A stretch of DNA of 5,287 nucleotides from NCBI GenBank assembly GCA_004296865.1, contig SCVQ01000605.1, positions 1 through 5,287 of the forward strand. The letters run 5' to 3'. The notes below the pieces were generated by a model. That model saw only the letters and a list, made by a program, of their open reading frames with translations. It ran no database searches and was not told the origin of the DNA. This DNA is from Nitrospirota bacterium. GTDB lineage: Bacteria > Nitrospirota > Nitrospiria > Nitrospirales > Nitrospiraceae. The translations under genes and the position numbers were made by a program. Shown here piece after piece: positions 1 to 5,277 of this stretch (positions are counted from its first letter, which is position 1; every line of letters starts with the position of its first letter).

Positions 1-444
1 CCGAACGGTCGGGCTGATGCCGGCATCGACCAGTTCAAATTTACTCAATCCCGCGACGGAGCCGTACAATGGGAAGTGCAGGCTCAACGCGCCCATGTAT
101 TTGAGGCGGAGAACCGTGCGATGCTGGAGCAGGTTCAGGTGACGCTCCATGGGGCGAAGGGGTGGGAGCTGAAGCTGGCGGGGGATGAAGGCACCGTGGA
201 TCTTGCCAAGAAGGATTTTGTGCTCGTCAACCGTGTGGAGCCGATCACCGTCCAGTTGGAAAGCGGGTACACGATCACGACCAACCATCTGATGTGGGGG
301 GATGAAGCGCACGAAATCACGACGCGCGACCCCGTGACCATTACCGGAAACGGCTTGGTGCTGAAAGGGATCGGGCTGGTCGGGAAACTGGAGATAGAAG
401 AGTTTCAGATCGAGAAGGATGTCAATGTGGAAATCGCTCAGTAG
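1..444 (+). CDS. lptC: LptC, LPS export periplasmic protein (5'-truncated by window edge)
   Basis: LptC is a bitopic inner-membrane protein whose periplasmic beta-jellyroll takes LPS from the LptB2FG ATPase complex and passes it to LptA. The frame is open from base 1 to the TAG at 442-444, giving 147 visible residues. The start and the expected N-terminal membrane anchor lie upstream of the window. The GTG at 76 is an internal valine, because the conserved segment before it (DQFKFTQSRDG, then VQWEVQAQRA) is already LptC-like. The strand-turn pattern that follows is typical of the LptC/OstA fold: LEQVQVTLHG, a Gly/Asp turn, VNRVEPITVQLESGY, then HEITTRDPVTITGNGLVLKG. E. coli LptC is about 190 residues, so roughly 40-50 residues are probably missing. 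The gene overlaps lptA by 20 nt (26 nt if lptA starts at 419), which suggests translational coupling. Direct lptA and lptB neighbours support the call. Confidence 0.9.
   Translation, partial: PNGRADAGIDQFKFTQSRDGAVQWEVQAQRAHVFEAENRAMLEQVQVTLHGAKGWELKLAGDEGTVDLAKKDFVLVNRVEPITVQLESGYTITTNHLMWGDEAHEITTRDPVTITGNGLVLKGIGLVGKLEIEEFQIEKDVNVEIAQ
412..418 (+). promoter_or_regulatory. Ribosome binding site deciding the lptA start
   Basis: GAGAAGG lies inside the 3' end of lptC. It directly abuts the ATG at 419 (no spacer) but is 6 nt before the ATG at 425. Normal Shine-Dalgarno spacing therefore favours the second ATG. Confidence 0.6.
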
Positions 445-1027
445 CCTTGCCCTCGCGTGCTGGCTTGGCGCAGTGGCGGCGCAGGCATCGGAGCCGCGCC
501 CGGCCGCTCCGGCTCAGGCCGAGAGCCAGCGGACGACGATTACGGCTGAAAAAATGACGGTTCGGAACCAGGAAAGCAAGGCGATCTTTGAGGGGGCCGT
601 CGTGCTGACGAAGGGGGCCTTGATCGTCCATTCGGACGTGATGGTGGTCGTGTTCAAGGCCGGGGATCAACCGGCCTCTGGCGGCGGGGAGGCGGCTCGG
701 GGGAGCGGGAAAGCACGCAATGCAGCCACCGACAAATCCGTGCCGGCGAACGCCGCCGGCCTTCCGACGACGGGCAATCGGTCGGTCAGCATGATCGAGG
801 CGACCGGCCGTGTGCGGATTGAAAAAGACGACGGACAGGCCACGGGCCAAAAAGCGATGTACTTTGCCGAGGAGGAGAAGATTGTCTTGACGGGGGAGCC
901 GGTGGCCTGGCAGAAGGGCACACGGGTCACCGGACAGAAAATCACGATGTATTTGGCCGAAGGTCGCAGCATTGTGGAAGGGAACTCGCGCGTGCAGATC
1001 GAAGAAGATCAGGGGGGAGGTCGTTGA
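425..1027 (+). CDS. lptA: LptA, periplasmic LPS bridge protein (OstA-like)
   Basis: LptA polymerises head to tail in the periplasm and carries LPS from LptC to LptD at the outer membrane. The start at 425 gives 200 residues and is chosen for its 6-nt spacing from GAGAAGG; an in-frame ATG at 419 would add two residues. Residues 1-21 form a Sec signal peptide: a Lys at residue 3, a hydrophobic Leu/Ala/Trp core, and an AQA cleavage site before SE. The mature part has two blocks of OstA beta-strands. Residues 37-79 include [20 protein letters not shown], and residues about 120-195 include [30 protein letters not shown] and [10 protein letters not shown]. Between them, residues about 80-119 are a Gly/Ala/Ser/Pro-rich low-complexity insert, so the protein is longer than E. 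coli LptA (185 residues, unprocessed). The stop TGA shares its last base with the lptB ATG. Flanking lptC and lptB make the assignment firm. Confidence 0.92.
   Translation: MWKSLSSLALACWLGAVAAQASEPRPAAPAQAESQRTTITAEKMTVRNQESKAIFEGAVVLTKGALIVHSDVMVVVFKAGDQPASGGGEAARGSGKARNAATDKSVPANAAGLPTTGNRSVSMIEATGRVRIEKDDGQATGQKAMYFAEEEKIVLTGEPVAWQKGTRVTGQKITMYLAEGRSIVEGNSRVQIEEDQGGGR
1012..1020 (+). promoter_or_regulatory. Strong ribosome binding site of lptB
   Basis: A purine run ending in GGGGAGG sits at the 3' end of lptA, 6 nt before the ATG at 1027. This supports the ATG over the TTG at 1024 (3-nt spacing). It also supports a real N-terminal extension on LptB, since no comparable site precedes the later in-frame TTG at 1102. 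Confidence 0.75.
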
Positions 1028-1815
1028 TGCGCGCCGCTCAGGTCCCCGGTGTGCAGGAGTCTTCCCGCGCGCCCGCGGTGTTTCCGGCGGCGCAGCAATG
1101 CTTGGAGGCTACCGGGCTGAAGAAGAGCTTCAAGGGGCGTCAGGTCGTCAAAGGCGTCAGTCTGGATGTCAAGGCCGGCGAGGTGGTGGGCCTTCTGGGG
1201 CCGAACGGAGCCGGTAAGACCACGATCTTTGACATGATGGTGGGCTTATGCCAGCCGGATGCGGGGCAGATCCTGCTCAACGGCAAGGCCATTACCGATC
1301 TGCCGATGTTCAAGCGTGCCCGGCGCGGCATCGGGTATTTGCCGCAGGAGTCGTCGGTGTTCCGCCGGTTGTCGGTGGAAGAGAACATCCTGGCGATTTT
1401 GGAGATGCTGGTCCTGTCCCCGCAGGATCGCGCCACCCGATTGGAGGCGCTGCTCCGGGAACTGGACTTGACGGCCCTTCGGAAAAGCAAAGCCTATGCC
1501 CTCTCCGGCGGGGAGCGCCGCCGGCTGGAGATTACGCGCGCGCTGGTGATCCATCCGCAATTTCTGCTCCTCGATGAGCCCTTTGCCGGGATCGACCCGA
1601 TTGCGGTGGGCGACATCCAGCAGATCATCACGCGTCTCAAGCAAAAGCAGATCGGCATTCTGATCACCGACCATAACGTGCAGGAGACGCTGTCTATCAC
1701 CGACCGGGCATACATCATCAACGAGGGGACGATCCTGGAGTCCGGCCCGCCTGAGACCATCGTCAACAGTTCCACCGCACGGGCGATTTATCTCGGGGAA
1801 CGCTTCAGGTTGTAG
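1027..1815 (+). CDS. lptB: LptB, ATPase subunit of the LPS export ABC transporter
   Basis: LptB is the cytoplasmic ATPase that, as a dimer with LptF and LptG, extracts LPS from the inner membrane. The 262-residue product has a complete ABC nucleotide-binding domain. Walker A is GPNGAGKT (58-65), and the Q-loop is at Q107 in [14 protein letters not shown]. The signature is LSGGE (159-163), Walker B is FLLLDEP (179-185) with catalytic E184, and the switch histidine is H216 in ITDHN. The YLPQE...FRRLSVEEN stretch and the C-terminal YLGERFRL are hallmarks of LptB rather than of other ABC ATPases; E. coli LptB ends very similarly. The product is about 20 residues longer than E. coli LptB (241) because of an Ala/Pro-rich N-terminal leader (residues 1-25) before [10 protein letters not shown]. 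The start overlaps the lptA stop (TGATG), implying coupled translation. LptF and LptG must be encoded elsewhere. Confidence 0.97.
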   Translation: MRAAQVPGVQESSRAPAVFPAAQQCLEATGLKKSFKGRQVVKGVSLDVKAGEVVGLLGPNGAGKTTIFDMMVGLCQPDAGQILLNGKAITDLPMFKRARRGIGYLPQESSVFRRLSVEENILAILEMLVLSPQDRATRLEALLRELDLTALRKSKAYALSGGERRRLEITRALVIHPQFLLLDEPFAGIDPIAVGDIQQIITRLKQKQIGILITDHNVQETLSITDRAYIINEGTILESGPPETIVNSSTARAIYLGERFRL

Positions 1816-1847
1816 GGGCACGAGGGAATGGCAACAGAGGGACCGGC

Positions 1848-3353
1848 ATGAAACTGCGGCTTGATCTTCGTCTCGGGCAGAAGCTGATCATGACGCCGCA
1901 ACTGCAGCAGGCGATCAAACTGCTGCAGTTGTCCAGGCTGGAGCTTCAACAAACCCTCACGCAGCATCTGATGGAGAATCCGCTGCTGGAGGAGGTGCAG
2001 GTCGAGGCAGACGAGGGCGAGGGGGCGGCGACCGAAGAATGGGGGCAGGACAAGAAAGAACTCAAACAGACCGAGGGAAGCGGGGAGGCTGAAGAAGCCA
2101 AGCCCGACAGCCCCAACAGCTCCGACGAACTTGGCTGGGAAGAATATTTCGACAGCGATCGACGGGTGGGTGACACGGAGTATCCTGCCTCGGCTCAGGA
2201 CGAGTTGCCGTCCTACGATCAGACGGCGGTCAAACCGACTTCGCTCGAGGATCACCTGCTGTGGCAGTTGGGGCTCTCGGGGCTCTCTGACGCGGAGAAA
2301 GCCATCGGGCGTCTGATCATCGGGAACCTCGACGAGGATGGGTATCTCAGGTCTCCGCTCGGCGAGTTGGCGACCGACGCAGGGGTTTCCCCGGAGGCCG
2401 TCGAGGCCGTCCTCCGACACGTGCAGACGTTCGACCCGGCTGGTGTCGCGGCGCGAGACTTGCGCGAGTGCCTGTTGATCCAATTGGGGCATCTCGACCG
2501 CCACATGATTGGGAAGGCGGGGGAGCGGTCCATCACGTTGAAGGGGTCGATGCTCGAAGCCATCGTGACCGATCACCTCAAAGACCTGGAAAAGAAACAT
2601 TACGGACGGATCGCCAAGGCGCTCGGGGCGACGACCGAGGAAGTCTTCGCCGCGACGCGCGTGATTGAGGGGCTTGAGCCGAAGCCGGGCCGACCGTATT
2701 TCGTATCGGACAATTATGTGGTGGTCCCCGATGTTTTTGTGAAGAAGAGCGAAGGCGAATGGGTGGTGTTGCTCAACGACGACGGGCTGCCGCGCTTGCG
2801 CGTCAGCCCCTATTACAAGCAATTGATCGCGAGCAAGCAGGATCACTCGGATACGACCAAGGCCTATCTGGACGAGAAGCTTCGTGGCGCGCAGTGGATC
2901 ATCCGCAGCATCGAACAGCGCAACAAGACCATCGTGAAGGTGGTCGGGAGTATCGTGAAATTCCAGGAGCAGTTTTTTGAAAAAGGCGTGCGGGCGCTCA
3001 AGCCCCTTGTCCTCAAGCAGGTCGCGGACGACATCGGCATGCACGAGTCGACGATCAGTCGAGTGACGTCCAACAAGTATGTCTACTCCCCTCAGGGGAT
3101 GCTGGAGTTGAAATACTTCTTTAATGCCGGGATCCAGCGGGCCGATCAGAATGAGGACATGTTGTCCTCCGTCACGGTCCGGGACATGATCCGCCGCATG
3201 GTGGCGGACGAGGATGCCCAGCGCCCGCTGAAGGACCAAGAAATCGCCGCGAAGTTGCGCAGCAACAACATCATGATTGCCCGGCGCACCGTGGCCAAAT
3301 ATCGATCAGAAGAACACATTCCGTCCGCGAGCCAGCGCAAGCGATTTTTTTAA
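1848..3353 (+). CDS. rpoN: RNA polymerase sigma-54 factor RpoN
   Basis: Sigma-54 directs RNA polymerase to -24/-12 promoters and needs an AAA+ enhancer-binding activator to open them. The 501-residue product has every expected region. Region I (1-50) is Gln/Leu-rich and includes LGQKLIMTPQLQQAIKLLQ; it is the activator-responsive part. Region II (about 51-128) is an acidic linker containing WEEYFDSD. The core-binding region spans about 130-330 (LDEDGYL, FDPAGVAARDLRECL, LEPKPGRPY). The helix-turn-helix follows at about 387-425 (VADDIGMHESTISRVTSNKY). The RpoN box is at 478-487 and reads ARRTVAKYRS, where the last residue is usually Glu; it is followed by IPSASQRKR. The ATG at 1848 is preceded by GAGGGA with a 5-nt spacer. 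The gene lies 32 nt after lptB with no visible promoter or terminator between, so co-transcription is likely. The stop TAA ends a seven-T run encoding the final Phe-Phe. Confidence 0.98.
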   Translation: MKLRLDLRLGQKLIMTPQLQQAIKLLQLSRLELQQTLTQHLMENPLLEEVQVEADEGEGAATEEWGQDKKELKQTEGSGEAEEAKPDSPNSSDELGWEEYFDSDRRVGDTEYPASAQDELPSYDQTAVKPTSLEDHLLWQLGLSGLSDAEKAIGRLIIGNLDEDGYLRSPLGELATDAGVSPEAVEAVLRHVQTFDPAGVAARDLRECLLIQLGHLDRHMIGKAGERSITLKGSMLEAIVTDHLKDLEKKHYGRIAKALGATTEEVFAATRVIEGLEPKPGRPYFVSDNYVVVPDVFVKKSEGEWVVLLNDDGLPRLRVSPYYKQLIASKQDHSDTTKAYLDEKLRGAQWIIRSIEQRNKTIVKVVGSIVKFQEQFFEKGVRALKPLVLKQVADDIGMHESTISRVTSNKYVYSPQGMLELKYFFNAGIQRADQNEDMLSSVTVRDMIRRMVADEDAQRPLKDQEIAAKLRSNNIMIARRTVAKYRSEEHIPSASQRKRFF

Positions 3354-3481
3354 TACCGGGCATTCCGACACGCGGGCGTGCCGGGCGGTCGCAAGTCTTG
3401 CGGTGCTGACGTCGACGACGACGCGCGATCTCGGGTTTCGCGAGCGGTCCACACCTACACGCAGGAATTCAAGAGGACTCC
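3354..3481 (+). other. 128-nt rpoN-hpf intergenic region with short inverted repeats
   Basis: This is the longest gap within the otherwise tightly packed main cluster. It holds CCGGGCA/TGCCGG (3356-3362 with 3379-3384, one bulge), a perfect dyad CGCAAG-T-CTTGCG (3390-3402) and CGCGA/TCGCG (3424-3428 with 3438-3442). No U-tract follows any of them, so none is a classical terminator. I see no convincing sigma-70 or sigma-54 promoter. The hpf ribosome binding site AGAGGA lies at 3472-3477. Confidence 0.4.
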
Positions 3482-4009
3482 ATGCAGCTGAGGATTACCG
3501 GTCGGCACGTCGAGGTCACGGCCGCGTTGCGGCGCTATCTCGAAACCCGCATGAAACGGTTGGAGCGCTATGGCCCGACGCTCGGCCCCGTGCAGGTGGT
3601 GTTGGGGGTCGAGAAGTTTCGGCATACGGCCGAAGTGGTGCTGACGCTCAACGGTGCCGTGATTCAAGCCAAGACGTCGACCAAGGACCTCTATGTATCG
3701 ATCGATCAGCTGTTCGACAAGATCAGCAACCAGATGCGCAAACACAAGGAGAAGCTGGTCAGCCACAAGCCCGCGCGCGTGTCTGCGCGACGGGCTGCTC
3801 TTGATGTGCGCGAGGCTGAGCCGAAATCCGTAGGGCTCAAGACCGTCCGCCCCTCCCTGCGGCGGTTGACGATCGCGGAAGCGCTCGAACGCCTCGGCGC
3901 GCAACCTTCCGCTCTGGTGGTGTTCGTCGACGCCGCCTCCAATCGAGTCCAGGTTGTCCGGCGGTTGGAGCCAGACAGCATCGAATTGATCGACCCTCAA
4001 CCGGTATGA
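3482..4009 (+). CDS. hpf: Ribosome hibernation promoting factor, long form (HPF/RaiA family)
   Basis: HPF binds the 30S decoding region of idle ribosomes and protects them; long-form HPF also dimerises 70S ribosomes to 100S particles. The 175-residue product begins MQLRITGRHVEVTAALRRYL, the usual N-terminal strand and helix. The second helix follows at about 69-92 (DLYVSIDQLFDKISNQ, then MRKHKEKL), giving the beta-alpha-beta3-alpha ribosome-binding domain (about 1-95). A basic Ala/Arg/Lys linker (about 93-122) leads to a C-terminal domain (about 124-173: LTIAEALERLG, VVFVDAASNRVQVVRRL, ELIDP). This matches the long-HPF dimerisation domain in outline. The length is close to the roughly 180-190 of long HPFs and well above E. 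coli HPF (95). AGAGGA lies 4 nt before the ATG. Position directly after rpoN is the classic location of this gene. The C-terminal domain is divergent from the textbook DFFVF...VVYRR pattern, so long-form activity is inferred. Confidence 0.92.
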   Translation: MQLRITGRHVEVTAALRRYLETRMKRLERYGPTLGPVQVVLGVEKFRHTAEVVLTLNGAVIQAKTSTKDLYVSIDQLFDKISNQMRKHKEKLVSHKPARVSARRAALDVREAEPKSVGLKTVRPSLRRLTIAEALERLGAQPSALVVFVDAASNRVQVVRRLEPDSIELIDPQPV

Positions 4010-4022
4010 TGGCGGGCGGCTG

Positions 4023-4889
4023 ATGCAGGCGCTGCACCTGGTGATCATCAGTGGCCTCTCCGGATCAGGGAAAACTCACGCGATCAAGTGTTTCGAGGAT
4101 CTGGGATTTTTTTGCGTCGACAATTTGCCGCCGGCGTTGCTGCCCAAGTTTACTGAACTCTGCCTGCAGCAAGGCGGGGATATCCGCAATGTCGCACTGG
4201 GCATCGATATCCGTGAACGCGGCTTCTTCGGAGATTTTTTCGCCAACCTGGATCGGTTGAAATCCCTTGGCTATGCCGTCGAGCTGCTGTTTTTTGAGGC
4301 CAGGGACGAAGTCCTGGTCCGTCGCTTCTCGGAATCTCGCCGCCCGCACCCCCTGCTCCCCCAGTCGCCCGTCCTCGACGGGGTTCGGCTTGAACGGGAG
4401 CGTTTGCTCGACCTGAAGCAGCGCGCAGACCGGATCATCGATACGTCCGATCTCACCGTCCACGAACTCAAGGATCTGTTGGCGCGGCATTATCTGCGGC
4501 AGGATGAAAGCCCCCACATGGCCGTCTCGTTGCTGACCTTTGGATTTAAGTTTGGTGTGCCGTACGATACAGATCTGTTGTTCGACGTGCGCTTTTTGCG
4601 GAATCCCAATTTTGTCCCGGAGTTAAAGGTGCTGACCGGAGAGGACCCGCGCGTGCAAGCTCACGTGCTGGACGACCCGGATGCCAAGGCCTTTCTGGAT
4701 CATCTCGAATCCATGCTCAGGTTCCTGCTCCCGCTGTACGAGCGGGAGCGGCGGAGCTACCTCACCATCGCGATCGGCTGCACCGGCGGGCGTCACCGGT
4801 CCGTGGCCATCGCCTCACGCTTGCGGGACAGCTTTGCTGCCTCCGGGCGGGAGATCATCCTTCGCCATCGCGACTTGCACAAATCCTGA
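4023..4889 (+). CDS. rapZ: RapZ/YvcJ family P-loop nucleotide-binding, RNA-binding-type protein
   Basis: In E. coli, RapZ delivers the sRNA GlmZ to RNase E and so controls GlmS and amino-sugar synthesis. In Gram-positives the homologue YvcJ is a nucleotide-binding protein with a less defined role. The 288-residue product matches the family length (about 284-295). Walker A is GLSGSGKT (11-18), followed by the family motif VDNLPPALLP (32-41). DIRERG (62-67) is the second nucleotide-site segment, and RRPHPL is at 106-111. The conserved C-terminal domain has FGFKFGVP (173-180), RFLRNPN (190-196) and GCTGGRHRSV (252-261). The gene starts 13 nt after hpf with only a weak GGCGGGCGG ribosome site, so translation may depend on coupling to hpf. 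It ends in RHRDLHKS, so the basic Lys/Arg cluster at the extreme C-terminus of E. coli RapZ is reduced. GlmZ is an enterobacterial sRNA, so the target here is unknown. No ptsN or npr gene sits beside it. Confidence 0.95.
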   Translation: MQALHLVIISGLSGSGKTHAIKCFEDLGFFCVDNLPPALLPKFTELCLQQGGDIRNVALGIDIRERGFFGDFFANLDRLKSLGYAVELLFFEARDEVLVRRFSESRRPHPLLPQSPVLDGVRLERERLLDLKQRADRIIDTSDLTVHELKDLLARHYLRQDESPHMAVSLLTFGFKFGVPYDTDLLFDVRFLRNPNFVPELKVLTGEDPRVQAHVLDDPDAKAFLDHLESMLRFLLPLYERERRSYLTIAIGCTGGRHRSVAIASRLRDSFAASGREIILRHRDLHKS

Positions 4890-4941
4890 CAGGTTCTCCC
4901 AGGGCGGCTTCGAGGATTGCAGAGGCGCCGGCTTGGCATCG

Positions 4942-4974
4942 ATCGCCGCGCAGGTGCGCCCGTCGCGCGGTGGT
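4942..4974 (+). terminator. Possible weak rho-independent terminator after rapZ
   Basis: CCGCGC (4946-4951) pairs with GCGCGG (4965-4970). The stem extends outward to 4942/4974 with A-U, C-G and two G-U pairs, and the loop is 13 nt. Only a short broken T-run (TTTACTT, 4974-4980) follows, so termination would be inefficient. It sits just upstream of the next gene's promoter, where a terminator of the rapZ operon is expected. It could instead be a chance GC-rich dyad. Confidence 0.35.
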
Positions 4975-4978
4975 TTAC

Positions 4979-5006
4979 TTGACAGGCGTAATATATTGAC
5001 TATACT
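4979..5006 (+). promoter_or_regulatory. Sigma-70-type promoter for the small MerR-type gene
   Basis: A perfect -35 TTGACA (4979-4984) is followed after 16 bp by TATACT (5001-5006), a five-of-six match to the -10 consensus. It lies in a short AT-rich island in an otherwise GC-rich region. Transcription would start near 5012-5014, giving a leader of about 42 nt to the ATG at 5056. It separates this gene from the upstream operon. Confidence 0.65.
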
Positions 5007-5009
5007 CAA
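4996..5009 (+). promoter_or_regulatory. Near-palindrome overlapping the -10 box, candidate operator
   Basis: TTGACTATACTCAA is a 14-bp dyad in which six of seven half-site positions match. It is centred between 5002 and 5003 and covers the whole -10 element. A repressor bound here would block polymerase. Autoregulation by the adjacent MerR-type protein is an inference from proximity. Confidence 0.35.
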
Positions 5010-5020
5010 ACGCAACAGGT

Positions 5021-5028
5021 GGGGGAGG
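5021..5028 (+). promoter_or_regulatory. Strong Shine-Dalgarno-like sequence in the leader of the MerR-type gene
   Basis: GGGGGAGG lies 9 nt before an in-frame TTG at 5038 but 27 nt before the ATG at 5056. It therefore favours a TTG start that would add six residues (fMet-RRESS) to the product. If the ATG is used, only GAGAG (5045-5049, 6-nt spacer) serves it. Confidence 0.4.
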
Positions 5029-5055
5029 CGTTTTGTTTTGAGACGAGAGTCGAGT

Positions 5056-5265
5056 ATGCCAAATTTGGAAGGGGATTCAAAAAAACGTTACAAGACCATC
5101 GAGGTCTGCAAACTCTTTGATGTTTCCCGTGCCACGCTGTTTCGGTGGGAACGCGAGGGACTGATTTCTGGCGCTCCGCGTGATTGGCGAAATTGGCGGG
5201 TGTACACGGTGCAGAACATCCAGGAAATCAAACGGATTATCAGAACCCGCAACGCGGGTCTCTGA
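5056..5265 (+). CDS. Small MerR-type helix-turn-helix protein (DNA-binding domain only)
   Basis: The 69-residue product is almost entirely a MerR-like winged helix-turn-helix. The first helix is YKTIEVCKLFDV (12-23), and the recognition helix is SRATLFRWEREGL (24-36). The wing is unusually Trp-rich: PRDWRNWRVYT (41-51), where classical MerR proteins have a GYR-x-Y motif. The last helix is VQNIQEIKRII (52-62). There is no coiled-coil dimerisation helix, no metal-binding cysteine pattern and no effector domain; full MerR proteins have about 120 or more residues. It is likely a cytoplasmic DNA-binding regulator or an excisionase-like accessory protein. It has its own promoter at 4979-5006 and is 166 nt from rapZ. 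The ATG at 5056 is used here, but a TTG at 5038 has a better ribosome site and would give 75 residues. The frame stays open further upstream into rapZ, but that part does not look coding. The target is not evident. Confidence 0.82.
   Translation: MPNLEGDSKKRYKTIEVCKLFDVSRATLFRWEREGLISGAPRDWRNWRVYTVQNIQEIKRIIRTRNAGL
5242..5263 (+). other. Hairpin at the 3' end of the MerR-type gene
   Basis: ACCCGC (5245-5250) and GCGGGT (5254-5259) form a perfect 6-bp stem around an AAC loop. AGA/TCT (5242-5244 with 5261-5263) can add three pairs across one bulged C. No T-run follows, so it is not a standard terminator. It ends 4 nt before the ribosome site of the next start codon and might tune translation or RNA stability there. 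Confidence 0.4.
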
Positions 5266-5277
5266 TCGAGGCACACG

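Noticed and set aside
452..466. A lipoprotein signal in LptA (LALAC)
   Set aside because: The cysteine lies mid-hydrophobic core with Ala at -3, not a canonical lipobox. A normal AQA signal peptidase I site follows, and LptA is soluble periplasmic in the known systems.
422..850. A 142-codon antisense frame over lptA
   Set aside because: Its Arg/Pro/His-rich translation is typical of a shadow frame in GC-rich DNA, and lptA on the other strand has signal peptide and domain support.
1788..3239. A 483-codon open frame antisense to rpoN
   Set aside because: Its codons lie exactly opposite rpoN codons, so its stops correspond to sense TTA, CTA and TCA, which are rare in a GC-rich gene. The translation has no recognisable motif, while rpoN is unmistakable.
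3326..3353. A terminator at the end of rpoN, because of the seven-T run
   Set aside because: Only a 3-bp stem can form before the T-run, and the run is within the coding sequence (Phe-Phe-stop).
3383..3402. A sigma-54 (-24/-12) promoter before hpf around GCGGTCGCAAGTCTTGC
   Set aside because: The GG and GC doublets are one base off the required spacing and the -24 TGGCAC core is poor.
4681..5055. A longer version of the MerR-type protein starting inside rapZ
   Set aside because: The upstream part overlaps conserved rapZ coding in another frame and reads as Ser/Arg/Pro-rich noise. The promoter at 4979-5006 lies within it, which points to a start at 5038 or 5056.
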